Shown one piece after another: positions 25,395 through 39,300 of a stretch of DNA of 64,000 bases. How positions within the stretch are numbered: position 1 is the stretch's first letter; every line of letters begins with the position of its first letter. Origin of the DNA: Hyperoplus lanceolatus (taxonomy: Eukaryota > Chordata > Actinopteri > Uranoscopiformes > Ammodytidae); assembly GCA_026929865.2 (NCBI GenBank), contig CM049411.1:5996001-6060000 (forward strand), written 5' to 3'. The position numbers and the translations under genes were made by a program. The notes under the pieces were generated by a model. It was not told the origin of the DNA. It saw nothing but the letters and a program-made list of their open reading frames with translations, and made no database searches.

Positions 25395-26495
25395 TTCTAA
25401 GTCCAGTCTAAGTCTAAGTTACTTTCTAACTTCCTGTGAGTACTGTTTGTTTACTCAGTTATGATACCTTAGAATATTTTCACTTCTCTGACACACCCAA
25501 AGTTACATAGTTTACCCTTAAGTGATGTTTTGCTTATGAGTAATTGATCCTGGAAGTTTAAACCTGTCAATATCTTTTCAGGTTTACGTCAGCCTTCAAC
25601 TGTCCAGTTTATTTCCGACATTTCAACTCCACAGTGGCCCTACTACTCAACCCTAATCATTACAATGAGGAGAAAATGCCATTTACTGTATTCCTATGTA
25701 ACGTGGCTTGAAGCTCTACACACATATAACAGAGACAATGATTTGATAACAAGAAAAGTTTTTCTTTTTTTTGTGGGTTTAATTTATTAGTCATTTAATG
25801 CAAAAAACCCGACGAGGCTGGTCCGGTCCAGGAGGGAGAACTGAGAGCCAAAAAGAGGCAGTGAGATGATCAAATTCAGTCACATATTTATTACATAAAT
25901 ATATAGTAAAATAGACCAGCGGACAGTTACCATAAAAATATCTTCCTTTAAAACCCTTGACCAAAAAAAAAACAAAAGATTTTTTATTTTTTTTTGAAAA
26001 TCAGTTTCACACACATATTTTGAACATTTACAAAGACACACACTGATTGTCCTGGACCTGTCGTAAAGCAGCCCCACCACGAAAAACCTGACATCACACC
26101 ACCCACGGGACTGAATTTAGGGGGGGCGGGGGGGTAGGGGAGGGACTTAATATATAAGGGGAGTTAGTAGGACAGGTCCAGTTGAGTAGGTTGAGTTTGG
26201 TTGCGATGAAAGTGTGGGTGGTGTGAGAGGAGGATGAGATCACAGTAGATATTCGGAGGTTTTCCTGCGCTTGTGTATATGTGTGTTTGTGTTATTGTTT
26301 ATTGAAAGACAAGACAGTGTGTATTTATTTATTTATTGGTCGATTTATTGAAGTTTGCCTGAAGTATTTTGACCGTATGTCCGACTCCTTAGTATTTAAG
26401 TTGCATGGCTGTTGTTTGTTCCCTTTGCTCGACGGAAATGAATCCTGAAATATTGTTTATTTTGCTTTGTATACTATTAAGCCTGACTGTGAGAG

Positions 26496-26754
26496 TTAAA
26501 AGTGCTCTGAGGAACTGTCAGTTTGTGTTAATTTTTTTGCACCCCCTTTGCACAAAAGCGGTAGTGTTTTTTTACTATGCCAGCTGTTGCTCCTAGGTGA
26601 GCTTACTCATGACAATGGCATTAAGAAAAACTATATAAAAATAGCATTATTTTGCACTGATGGCCTTGTTTGCTGTTACATGTCATTTATGATCATCAGA
26701 GGAAAAATTAGACTGTTTCAGAAATATTTAAAAGTTCCTCGTAGCACTTTTTAA
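26496..26754. mobile_element. MITE family B, copy 2 (inverted)
   Basis: Reverse orientation: GGAACTGTCAGTTTGTGTTA at the left, GTTCCTCGTAGCACTTTTTAA at the right; same interior as the copy at 44425. Confidence 0.78.
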
Positions 26755-28651
26755 TAAGCGAAGAGAGTAAATAATAAGAATAAAAAACTTTTCAGATAAA
26801 GGGGTGAGGGTTGTAGGAGGCTGGGGGTTTGCAGTTACATTGTATCCTGCCAGAAAAAAGTGAAATAAATTTTTAGATACTTTAAAATAAATCTATTACT
26901 CTTTTGTGTTGAACCTGAAAATATATAACCTGGCACATTTAGTACAGTGAATGGCTGTGTGCTTCCCTGCACACTCTGATGCTAGCCTAGCATGAACCTG
27001 CAAAACTCTGTCATACAATACCTTTCTACATGTTCCCCTTTGGATTCTTATGATATCTAGAAAATCTCCTTTTGGCTGATTTTAGACGACTGTATACAGT
27101 AAAGTAATCTCAGTCATTCACTGGCTCACAAAATTCACTACAGGAAAAATGTTGAAAATAAAAAAAATTCTAGATGTAAATCAATCGTCTCAGTGAAGAA
27201 AAATGCTTATTATTTATTTCTCCCGCTCTGCCTGTAGACTACATTGGGATTATGTCGATCTAGACTCTATTTTTTACCAATATCAATAAAATAACTTACA
27301 AAAAATGATATTCGAGCATGTTCGCTGTCACAGGTATCCGGAAAAAAGTTTTGCAGATATCTTTAAGAATGGCAGTCAAGGTGTGATTGCTTTTTTCTGT
27401 TTTACATTGTAACACTGTGATAGGCCCTTGGGAAAAACTGGGAGCACTGTTATCCAGTTCTCTCTACACATCCATGGTCAATACAGAGAAGGTCAAATCA
27501 ATCAAAGAGTCGCTAACATTTTAGATGGCCTTCTTCAACATTCTTCCAATAATGAATTTTACGAGCTGTAAAATGTACTGAAAAGACCAGACTGATGAAC
27601 GTACAATAGTCCTGAATCAGCACTTACAAACCTTCAATCTATTTCGCTTTGTTGTTCCTAATTCTCTCCAGAGATAATTATAGTTATATTGACACATTTT
27701 TTAACAGAACTGACAAAAGCACCTCTGACTCACATCCTTGACTTTGGCACCTTCAGACTAACCCTGAGTGTCTGCAGAACACACCGTATAGTTTCCATAG
27801 TGTTCACTGCAGTCACAGTGAAGCAAAGGAGATTTTTTTGAAGGAGTGTAATTTAAAAAAAAAAGGTTAGAAAAGTAGTTTTTAGTGTGTGTTTTTTTTT
27901 TAGCTCATCTGCGTGTGATTTTTTAATGTTGGTGTGTAAGTATTTGTAAAATTTCTAGTGCTGCTGGTTCGAAGTTATATCGTGAATTATTGTACGTCGG
28001 TGTATTTCATAGTCACATATAGTATCAAGCAGGCTGAACAGGTTCCTTGAGAAAATACATAGAAAAAAACTCCAAAATTAACACCAACAAATAAAAAACC
28101 TTTTTGAGATTGTTGTTGTCTTGGCGGAATTTGCTGAAATATCAATAAAAAAACACACCTGTTGACTTATTCTGTAAGTATAGTAGCGTACGTTTGTTCT
28201 CTGATGGTGCACCTGCTGTTTTGTATAAGCGTTTAGTGTAGACATTAACTTTTAATTTTGAGAGCGTTTCATTAATATAATATAACAGGACAAGTGGATT
28301 TGTAAAAATAGTGACACATACAGACACACACAGACAATTCATTAGACATTTGTACACAAACAACATAACCCCATCTAGAAAATAAAATATTTTTGACATC
28401 AACCAGCACCAACTGCTGCATACAAGACGTACAGTAGAGCGTTTCCTGCTTTTTTTTTTGCTGTTGAAAACACCACTTTTTAAAGCATAGAGCGTTTTTA
28501 AGTACATACTATAATTAGCATGCTAAGCTAAGCTCTTTGTACATGCAAAACACTGAGTTCCTTTCAATTGTAAACAATGTGATGCAGTAGAATACGATGT
28601 TCCCAGTGGTGCCGTTCAGAAGTGGTGGTTGTTGGTGATTTGCTGGTGCTG

Positions 28652-28653
<2 letters not shown>

Positions 28654-28725
<72 letters not shown>
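28654..28725. repeat. (TG)n tract
   Basis: About 36 perfect units. Confidence 0.95.
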
Positions 28726-28729
<4 letters not shown>

Positions 28730-28978
28730 GCGGTTTGGACCTGCAAAAGAGTTTGTAGAATGGTTCATAAAAATTGGAAAAAAAAAGGTTTTTTCAAAGT
28801 TAGCCAAGCAGATAGCATCTTAGCTGTCTGGTTTTGCATACAACAGTGTGGGCATGTGTGTGTATACAGTTTATGTGCCGATTAGAGTTGACAGACGGTG
28901 TGTATGCTCTGAGGTTGATTGACGAGACATAGAACAGGGGAGACATTTTGGATGGAGAAGAAAGAGGAGAGAGGACGG

Positions 28979-29044
<66 letters not shown>
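28979..29044. repeat. (GAAA)n tract
   Basis: About 16 perfect tetranucleotide units. Confidence 0.95.
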
Positions 29045-30172
29045 CACCCTTTAAGGCCGGTTATATCAAACCTGAGCAGTTCTGAACCCAATTCAAAACC
29101 TTATTTTTCAACCTGACATTTTTAACATTGCATAATTTTTCTCCTATACGCTTACAGATCTTTCCCCAAACTACTCTACAATTCACATAATTTCTCTTAA
29201 ATCTCTTGATTGCTAGACTATATATTGATAGATGAGCTAATTTGTGTACATTCTTAGCTGTCTAGGCATGTGATATCCCACCCACCCGTTTTTTTTTTTT
29301 TTTTTACAAAAATATCCCCCATGACTTTTAATTTCCTTTGTAGATAGTCCTAGCAGCACAAAACAACCGTCAACTCAACTCGCTAAAAGTCGACGCGACA
29401 ATTTCCACCTGTAAGTGCTCTTAGTATCTGTAGGTTTGGGATTTGGTGTAACTAGGCAACAGTCTCAAAACATGGCGACGAGAGTGTGTGCGCTAAAAAA
29501 AACTATTCATAATGTATCGTGGCCTTTATCTCGGAGCGCTATGTACCATTCTGGCAAAGTGATGGGGTGAAGTGGAGTAGTGTTATCTCATGATTAATAC
29601 ACACAACTCTCTCTGTTTACACTTACTCCTCTCTGCAACACACACACTGCAAGGTGGCTGCCAAAGAGTGTGTTAACAGTCTAAACAAACACAAATCTGA
29701 GTGTTTAAAAAGAAATTGATTAAAACAGTGCACTACCCCATAAGCAGATGTGGCACTTTTGATTATGTTATATCATTCATCAAGCTTGTGGGCTAAAACA
29801 GTCTCTACTGAATTTGTGTTTGTGCGGTGGTAAGAAGAGGCTATTGGCTTAGATTTAGTCATTTAATATTATGTGTTGCCATAACCCTCCAAACAATTAC
29901 TCTTGGGAGTCCTTAACTGCTACCAAGCACACTTACTCACTCTACTCTTTATACCTAAGATTTCAACTCCCACAGCGTGCATTTTTTCTAAGTGCAAGGG
30001 GCTTCATACTAATAAATCCTCTAGTGCCCTATGAAACACACTGTAGAACAATACTCCACAGAGGACCGGGGGATACAAAAGCAATCGATAAGGCCATCCT
30101 TTGGAAAAAGAAACACAATAGCAAGCAACTGCTGGCAGCAATCTCCGAGAAGTAGTCTGGCTTTTATGTTTG

Positions 30173-30190
30173 TTTGTGTGTGTGTGCGTC

Positions 30191-30271
<81 letters not shown>
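30173..30271. repeat. (TG)n tract
   Basis: TG run with GC interruptions at the left and TATG units at the right. Confidence 0.93.
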
Positions 30272-31071
30272 GAATCCTTGGAGCTTTTCTCTTGCAATTC
30301 AGTTTTCATCCCCTACACAACCCCACCCTAACATAGCTCTTAACTCTCTCTATTGGCCTGGCTGAAACACAACATTAGTTACATTCTTCAAAGGATATAA
30401 TACAAGTCTATGACAGGAGGACTCTCTTATGTCATGAAACTACGGCCTAAAAAGGTGCTTTTTTGGGGGGAAAAGGGTATACGAAGGCGAGTTGATCGGA
30501 TATTAAGCACAGCAGACGTTCATATAACAAAGCGTTCACACACTTACACACACACACACACCGAAGACCGTTCTCTCACATAGACAAGGACACCGATATT
30601 CACATGCACACAGCCTTGTTTTTTTTGTAGCCATGCCAACCTTTTCAGTACATCACAAAGTTGAACAACAGTAAGAAGCAGCACATTGAAATAGAACAGA
30701 CCTCTCCCACCAAAAGTGGATGAGAGTTTGTCTTGGATGGATGCCATGTTCGTGCTGCTGTACGTATTGTACACTAATAGCCAACTGGGTGAGAGCTGGA
30801 TATTACTGCTCCTGGCACTTTCACCGTGAAAGGGAAAAAGTGCAAACACTAACACAATTTCTGACAGTAAGGGCTGGATTTATACTGTATACTCTGGCAC
30901 GTGTTGATGCGAAACAAGTCGAGATGTGATTTATTTAGGTCAAGCTGGACTTTTGTAATAAGAAAATAGGCCGGCCCCCCAAATTAAAAAAAGGAGAAAG
31001 TAGTTCTCACCGTGATATGGAAGCCCAATTCCGACCAGGAAAGAAAATATAAAAAGTTACCTAAGAATATA

Positions 31072-32698
31072 CACTCAACAAAAATATAAACGCAACACTT
31101 TTGTTTTTGCTCCCATTTTTCATGAGATGGACTTAAGATCTAAAATTCATTCTAGATACACAATATTACCATTTCTCTCAAACATTGTTCACAAATCTGT
31201 CTAAATGTGTGATAGTGAGCACTTCTGCTTTGCTGAGATAATCCATAATCCACCTCACAGGTGTGCCACATCAAGATGCTGATCTGACATCATGATTAGT
31301 GCACAGGTGTGCCTTAGACTGTCCACAATAAAAGGCCACTCTGAAATGTGCATTTTTTTGCTTTATTGGGGGTCTGGGGACTCAGAACCAGTCACTATCT
31401 GGTGTGACCACCATTTGCCTTATGCAGTGCAACACATCTTCTTCGCATAGAGTTTATCAGATTGTCAATTGTGGCCTGTGGAATGTTGGTCCACTCCTCT
31501 TCAATGGCTGAGCGAAGTTGCTGGATATTAGTGGGAAGTGGTGCATGCTGTCGTATACGCCGGTCAAGCACATCCCAAACATGCTCAATGGGTGACATGT
31601 CCGGTGAGGATGCTGGACATGCAAGAACTGGGACATTTTCAGCTTCCAAGAATTGTGTACAGATCCTTGCAACATGGGGTCGCGCATTATCTTGCTGAAA
31701 CGTGAGGTGATGTTCATGGATGTATGGCACAACAATGGGCCTCAGGATCTCATCACGGTATCTCTGTGCATTCAAAATGCCTTCAATAAAATGCACCTGT
31801 GTTCTTCGTCCATAACAGATGCCTGCCCATACCATAACCCCACCACCACCATGGGCCACTCGATCCACAACATTGACATCAGCAAAGCGCTCACCCACAC
31901 GACGCCACACACGCTGTCTGCCATCTGCCCTGAACAATGTAAACCGAGTTTCATCCGTGAACACCTCTCCAACGTGCCAGACGCCATCGAATGTGAGCAT
32001 TTGCCCACTCAAGTCTGTTACGGCGACAAGCTGGAGTCAGGTCAAGACCCCGATGAGGACGACGAGCATGCTGTTGAGCTTCCCTGAGACGGTTTCTGAC
32101 AGTTTGTGCAGAAATTGTTTGGTTATGCAAACCAATTGTTTCAGCAGCTGTCTCAATGGGTGGTCTCAGACGATCTTGGAGGTGAACCTGCTGGATGTGG
32201 AGGTCCTGGGCTGGTGTGGTTACACATGGTCTGCGGTTTTGAGGCCGGTTGGATGTACTGCCATATTCTCTTAAACGCATTTGGAGACGGCTTATGGTGG
32301 AGAAATGAACATTCAATGCTCGAGCAACAGATCTGGTTGACATTCCTGCTGTCAGCATGCCAATTGCACGCTGCCTCAATGCTTGTGGCATCTGTGGCAT
32401 TTTGCTGTGAGACAAAACTGCACATTTCAGGGTGGCCTTTTATTGTGGACAGTCTAAGGCACACCTGTGCACTAATCATGATGTCAGATCAGCATCTTGA
32501 TGTGGCACACCTGTGAGGTGGGATGGATTATCTTAGCAAAGCAGAAGTGCTCACTATCACACATTTAGACAGATTTGTGAACAATGTTTGAGAGAAATGG
32601 TAATATTGTGTATCTGGAATGAATTTTAGATCTTTAAGTCCATCTCATTAAAAATGGGAGCAAAAACAAAAGTGTTGCGTTTATATTTTTGTTGAGTT
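31072..32698 (-). mobile_element. Tc1-like DNA transposon with about 280-bp inverted repeats
   Basis: Flanked by TA dinucleotides at 31070-31071 and 32699-32700, the Tc1/mariner target duplication. Inverted repeats 31072-31352 and 32419-32698 match almost base for base; the outer ends read CACTCAACAAAAATATAAAC and, in the other copy, AACTCAAC and on. The transposase is in minus orientation inside. Long inverted repeats are usual for many fish Tc1-like elements. Near-identity of the arms and a single transposase lesion suggest a fairly young insertion. Confidence 0.95.
31395..32415 (-). pseudogene. Tc1-like transposase, one frameshift
   Basis: The N-terminal part (32415 down to about 31955) begins MSHSKMPQMPQALRQRAIGM with a paired-like helix-turn-helix (AGMSTRSVARALNVHFSTIS) and runs to RLEWANAHIRW. 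The C-terminal part is in another frame (32012 to 31395) and contains the DD34E catalytic triad: D in FTDETRF, D in QQDNARPH, E in DMSPIEHVWD. The two parts overlap and the switch falls near 31955-31975, around WRGV / FTDE, where one base too many (or two too few) breaks the frame. Together they are about the usual 340 residues, otherwise without stop codons. It cuts and pastes DNA when intact; this copy should not encode an active enzyme. Confidence 0.93.
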
Positions 32699-33451
32699 TA
32701 GATACTTGTGGTAACTAACTTGGACAGCTGCTTTCTTTTATGATCACCTTTTAATTAAAAATTAGGTAATGATTTTAAGATATGACAAACTTTAAGAATG
32801 ACACTGAACTGTGAGCTACTAAATCAAACTTTTGAGAATCTCACCATTTTGATTTACCTCAGATAAAAAGACTATCCTATGACACAACCGTTGACAATTT
32901 TTCAGTTTTAGCACCTTTCTTCACTCTTCTACTTACCTATTCTGCTCTCTGTGTAAAATAAAGATCACATTAGTCCACTCTTTACTTTAGAAATTCCCTT
33001 AGCATAAAGGTATAGCCTCTGTTGCAGCCCGATTAGCTTATACAGTAGCTCCAAGCCTGGCTTAGTCTACAAGCATAGCAGCCGCACATGTTATAATGTT
33101 ATGATGGTTTGTGTTGATGTTGTCTGTTAGAACCGCTAATCTCTGCTAACTTTATCTGACAAGTCACACACAACACCAGATTTTTTTTTAATTTGCCAGG
33201 AAAATTCTTCAGGAAAATCTGGACAGGATAGGTTTAAAATATGAAAACTTAAACATAAAATGAAGCTTGGTGGTGACCTGACAATTGCAATGTCTGTGTT
33301 GCTACTAACAGGGTGAGGGTGTTGCCTAAATCTATCATCATCTATGAACCGCTTTGTCCAAGGCAACAGACTTGATAATTTGAAGTTTAACATTGTTGGA
33401 TCAGGAACAATAAACTCAGCCACAGCTACACCCTTTACTTTAGGATGGCCT

Positions 33452-33690
33452 AGAGAAAGAGGGGCCGACCAGTAACCATGAGGTCTCTGGTTGGATCCAC
33501 GGCACCGGAAAGGATGGTGTTAGCAGTAAAACTAGTGCTGGCTGCTATTACATCAATACGGTTCCCACCATCTCTGCCATTGTGTCCTTGAGCAAGACAC
33601 TTAACCCTCACACTGCTCCATGCGAAAAGACAAATTTCAATGTGCCTCATGTAAATGGATTAATAAAGATAACTTCACTTAACATAACAA
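33452..33690 (+). mobile_element. Degenerate tRNA-derived SINE
   Basis: B box-like GGTTGGATCC near 33490 and body TCCTTGAGCAAGACACTTAA (about 33586-33605), the same body motif as the SINE at 24743, ending near an ATAAAGATAA tail. Confidence 0.65.
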
Positions 33691-34061
33691 TCACACTGGA
33701 TAAGCTGGACTTTCAGCTTTTGTAAATCGCCATCTGAGTTTATTATTGTTATTCTAGTGTTTTTCTGGTCTGACTTTCTCTCCTGTGGGCATCTGTGGTG
33801 CCTGATCATTCGGCCTTATTAAATCTGAAGCAACAATGCGGCCTGTCCTGGTAACGTCAGCGTTGATGTATCACCCAATCGCCACATTGAACCGTCATCT
33901 ATAACTGCGCTTGGTGATCGATAGCCTGCAGTCCTGGCTCCCTTTCCCTTCAGCGACAGGCCCTGTTAAAAATGGTGCTAGCCCCCTTGTTCTAATCTCC
34001 TGGGAGAAGTTGCTCCTCCTTCTATATATTTTGGGTCCTGTGGCCTGGTTTTGTCATGTTG

Positions 34062-34271
34062 TTAAAGGTGCTCCGAGGAACTTTCAGTTTGTGTTCAATC
34101 TTGCACCCACTTTGGACAAAATATGTTATGTTTTTACTACACCAGTTGTTGTTCCTGGGAGAGCGTACCAATGAAAAAGTAATTAAGAAAAACTACTGTA
34201 TATGAAAATAGCATTATTAGCACTGATAGTCTCGTCTGCTGTTATTTAAAAGTTCCTCATAGCACCTTTAA
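34062..34271. mobile_element. MITE family B, copy 3 (inverted)
   Basis: TTAAAGGTGCTCCGAGGAAC to CTCATAGCACCTTTAA: inverted ends with TTAA. Slightly deleted inside. Confidence 0.8.
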
Positions 34272-36399
34272 GTTTCACTAATCTGTAACAACACATACGG
34301 TCCCTTGTACTAATCCTACATTAAAAATTACTTTTATAAATGTTTTAAGTGATTATACCCTATTTAAAACACCCCTACGAATATATTATATGTATAAATC
34401 TGTTCTGAGAAATAGCAATTCCCTTTACATACTGCACCTTTAAATTTCATAGAATCTATTCAGCTTATCTATTTAACTACTGCCGAAGAGTTTCCGCTCC
34501 AATTTTGAGATTCTAAGTCTGTGCAACTGGAGTGTCTAAGGATATAGGGTATTCAGATGGCCATCCCCCTGGATGATAGTTTGTGATATTGGGCTATATT
34601 AATAAAATTGACTTCGCTTTTCATTTTGTTTCCTGGCAAAAATTAGCTTTCCATTCAGTGCAGAACCAAAGCCTAAGCAAACCTAAATACTCCCAACCAA
34701 AAAAATCCCAAACAGACGGTCATAACACTCTCCCGTCTCCATACGAATAATTAAGAAATATGTTGTTGATTTAGGGTTAAGAAAGCAGTGGAGGGTAGGA
34801 GTATGTGTGGTTGGAGTAAACTCAGGATCCAAATCCTTCAAACCTGGATGTCTTAAAACGTTTTCAGGGAAAAGGGAACATCTCCGATTATTAAATTGAG
34901 AAAGACAATCAAAATAAAAGATGAGCTAACAATGGTTTCATCTAAGGTTCATCATCATTTATTAGAAAATGTTCTTTTACCTGAGAGAATCCTTCAATAG
35001 CTTCCTTTACCCAGTCCCAAAAAGCAGTGTGTGTGTGTGTGTTTGTGTGTGTTTTCATCCAGCTGATGCTCTCACGATGGGGCTACATTTTTTGAAAGCA
35101 AGCATGAGATAATTATTTCCCACATAAATGCATAAATAAGATCTGATGGGACGAGGAATTTTGCCGAAAGGTAAACTCACTCACTTATTGCACTTCATTA
35201 AAAAAACATTTTAAATGTCACTAAATGTCTTTTGCCTAAAGGCTTGCTTGTTTTTCGGGTTAAACTAATTTAAAACACATTAAATGTTTGTAAAGGCAAT
35301 TGGTAAGCGGTGCAATTTATATTTATATAAATATTAAATTTTTTCATGATTATTACAACCGAAAATTATTGGTTGTCTTGGGCCATTCAAAGTGCATGTT
35401 ATATAAGTGCTCTAGTTGGTAGGTTGAAGACATCTCAATGGGTCAAGATAACTTGCTAATGCTACACACACCCCACAGATATAGAGACATCAACCACCCA
35501 GATTATTCCTTAACATTACATTAACTTGGTCGCATGATAGAAATAGTAAAGCTTCACAACTATGTTGCAGAAGGACTTAAAAGTTTTGGGCTTGGGCTAA
35601 ATCTTGGAATTTGAGGCTCTGTCTATGGCCTTCGAAATGATCCCACAAACTAGGAGAGCATCGCATCAAGCTGACATAAGATATAGCAGTAGAAACACAT
35701 GTACACAAAGGTTGCACACACACATCACTTTTTGAGCAGTTTACAAAATACAGCACAACTTGTAGAATCCTTATTCTCAACAACAGCCCCAGTGCCCCTC
35801 CAACTTGCTCTCAGAGGCCCGGTCGGACTAGACTACCGTTAAGAGATTCGGACCCTTGGGTAGTCCTGACCCTCTCCAGTTCCCACACAGGATAGAAAAG
35901 GGTCTTTTTGGGTCATTCAACGAACCTCTGGAAAATCCAACCGGGCCAGATTTAATTTCATAAGCGAGACTGTCTCGTTGTTGTTGTTCTTGTTACGTTG
36001 AGTTTATATCTTTCCGAGGGAGCTGGAGGGAACTTGCATAGACATCTTGCTACTTGCATGTCTTCACAAACTCTACATTTGGCATAAGGGGGGGGGGACC
36101 AAAACACAACCATAAAAACCAAAAAAACATCACAGACATTCTCCACCCCTGTCCAATGTGTCTCAACCATGGTCTCAACATGTGAGAATATCAACAGGAT
36201 CATAATATCGAATGGAAGGGGATATGGGAGCCCTGCAAAGCCAGCCTTTAAATCATCAGTCTCGCTATTTTTGGGTTTAAAAAGAACACAATTTGCTTGA
36301 GTTAGATTTTAATTAGAATCAGTCAGAGAAAACAATATGGCCGACATTTCTAACCGTCATCATCTTAGCCTCCATTTACACTTCATAATTTAAATAGCT
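34272..36399. other. Unassigned sequence
   Basis: Unique-looking; a short (TG)n at 35027-35053. No coding signal. Confidence 0.45.
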
Positions 36400-39300
36400 G
36401 TCTAGAGAAGGTAAAGGTAAAATCCATCCAAGAAATACTCAAGATTGATCAAAATAGAATTGCTGAAACAAGGTATTTTTTAGATGCATTCTGGCCTGAT
36501 GTTTAATGGGTGTAAATGCATATGTAACTACGTCAGTGAATTATCTGTAGAAAATTATCTTACATTTTTTGTTTCCTTTGCTACTGGGCGCTTAAATTGC
36601 GCTGAAATTAGAGGTTCGATTTTAAGATTTTTCCAAGTGTTTGTATCATGTTATGGAAGTTAGCAAACAGCTTCAGGTACATTATAACCGCACTGTTGAC
36701 TGGAGTAGGGCCAACTTTGATATACATCTAGCCTGGGAGTATCAACATGGATTGCAATCAGTGTTGTGATTTGGCCAATTTTGATGCATTCATCAAAAGT
36801 TTCATGAATCAATTTGGATTTTTTTAAAATCTGGAAACAAGAGACAAGAAATAACAAGTGTAAAAGTCCCTCTATCGATCCCTGTTGTTTAAATTGTTGT
36901 GGTCTATAGTTTGTTTTCTTCCACTACTTATTGTCAAAACTGAATTAGCAAGACTTTCAGGCTGGCTTCTTGAGGGCAAAATGAACAAATAGGGAAATCC
37001 ATTTCTGGACTTTTTCCAGTTACGATGTGTGGGTGTGTTGTTGCCAGGTTTAAGTGTTACATACGCCAAATAAGAACTTGCTTAGGTACTTTTCATATAT
37101 CTCCCTCTCCCACTTTTCTCAACAAAAACCAACTCACAGGCCTCCTAAAACCTGGCAACAAGCACATTGATAGTGTGGAAAAAGCTCTCCATAGATGTCC
37201 ATATAGTGTCTCATGTTGTTGTGAGAATATGAAAGGGGTACGAATCTATCTCTTTGCAAACAAGAAGAGGCACAGGGTTCATGATTAATGTCACGGGGCA
37301 CTTTCTGAATATGGACACGGCATGCACATGTGAGAGAGAGAGTGCACACATATACACAAACGAATGAACATTTTTTTACACATTACTTTGCTTTTTTCTT
37401 TTCTTTTCCACTTAACATGACAGCGGGATGGAGCGGTTAAAATGTACTTTTGTTGCAATAAATTCTTGAGTGTTTTTTATGTATGTTATTGTATTTACAT
37501 CCTTAGTTAAGGCCAAAAAACAAAGAAAAAACAAAAACGAAACAACGTTAATGAAATAAAAAATGAAAATCATAAAAACAGAAAACATACAAAAATACAT
37601 AACATAGTATATTGCACCTTGCAGACGGGCAATATAATATTCTCAGTTTTGTTGGTTGTTTTTCTTGTAACACCACTTTATTATCCTTTTGTTGCTGGTG
37701 TGTGGAAGGTAGGTTTGTGGGTGCAGGGCTCAGGTCCAGCCCCCTCCTGTCAGCTACATTCAATACCATAAAACACTCAGCCATTACAAAAGTATTTTTA
37801 TCCCTCAAGTCTCCGCGCCGTTCACATTTTGAGTTAACTGACTATAGACTGTGCCTTTTTAGGTTGGAGAATCGTATCGTTTGCAGATGATATAATAATT
37901 TCTCGCAAACGTTTTTTAAATGTTTGCGACGCATCTCCCGTCATTCAAGAACCAAATCAATAACTAAAATAGAGCAAAAGCTTGAGGGAAAAAGGCCTTT
38001 TGTAGCTTGTACTGATGGCGTACACACAAGCACATATTTATCTTTAACATATACATTTGTTTTTTTAAAATCTATATATGCATCTCTGAACGTTCACATG
38101 TGCCTGCGTTAATATGACTCCTCCCAAGTTCCTTTGAGTTTTGTGTTGTGTGAGGTATGACAAGATTGTTTATTTTTTTTTTATATTTTTCAGTTTCTGT
38201 TGCATTATTTTTCCTGTTTAAGTTTATTTTTTATTTTTTTAATCTCTCCAAAGTTGGATTTCATAAAAAAAAGAAACAAAATATATATATATATAAAAAA
38301 AACAACGATATTCCTGTTTTTGTTGTTTGTAAGTTTTTTCCTCCTGATAAAAGGGGGACGGACAGCTGGACAGACATATAGACAAAGAGATCAGTTGGCT
38401 TATCAACACAAACTGTAGATGTGAAAAATAAGTGAAATATTTTCTATGTTACACTGCACGCAATGGTCAAAAGTGACTACAGGTGTTGTTGTATTTTTTT
38501 TTTTACATTTTTTTTTTTACACAGAGCAGGTTTTAAGCGTCAAAAAACAAAAACAGAAAAAAATTATAAAACAAAAAAATATCTCCAATAATTTTTTGTT
38601 CAGGAGTCTCTTTTTCATTTTAAAGTTCATTTTGTTTGTATGGATTTATAATCATTTCATATATCGTTTTTTTCTCTCTCTCTTAATCTTAATCAGACTC
38701 AGAAGGTAAAGCAGCATTATAACCCCTTCTGTCACACACACATACTGTACCCAGTCAGCTCACGAGAAAGAAAAAAAACAGAGATCAATAGTCTTTTTTC
38801 TTCTTTTTTCTCTCTCCTTTTCAGTTCTTTTACAAAGATGTGTTGGACTTCCGAAAACCTGCATTTCTGGAATGCAGGGATCTCTTCTCTGATCCTTATC
38901 ATATGAAGTTGTGGGCGGTTATCCTTTTTTTTGGGAGGGAGCTGAGGTGGGTGGGTGGGTGGTTGGGGGCACATTTGGGGGTTGCCGAGGGAACTGAAGA
39001 GTATACACCATCTTCCCCTTTCTTCCGAGTGTTTGTTAACATCACCCATGTCGAAAATGGCAAATTCCTGTCCCATGCGTTTTTATCCTATATTTCGCAC
39101 ATCCACAACATTCTCGCGCTCAAGTCTGTCATTCCCATATCGCTGCTACTGCTTCAGATCTATATCCGTGAACATTCATCCGGTGGTTTTTGCCGCTCTT
39201 AATAAAGGGCAAGTTTATGGCCAGCCTTGTCTCACAAGGGGAGAGGCCCTGGATCCTCGATTGATGTCAATGATTCTGGTGCCAAACTTTGGGGGTGCGT

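Larger units (their letters stand above)
24225..25522. mobile_element. MITE-E copy split by a nested hAT-like element and SINE
   Basis: The flanks 24225-24323 and 25395-25522 match the two halves of the uninterrupted copy at 46384-46583 (shared ACAACAACAGTGAAACAGTA and TTCTCTGACACACC). Between them sits a hAT-like element bounded by the direct repeat TTCTAAGT, and inside that a SINE. Confidence 0.65.
26755..31069. other. Repeat-poor AT-rich tract
   Basis: Apart from the microsatellites listed, no dispersed repeat or gene was recognised. Confidence 0.5.
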
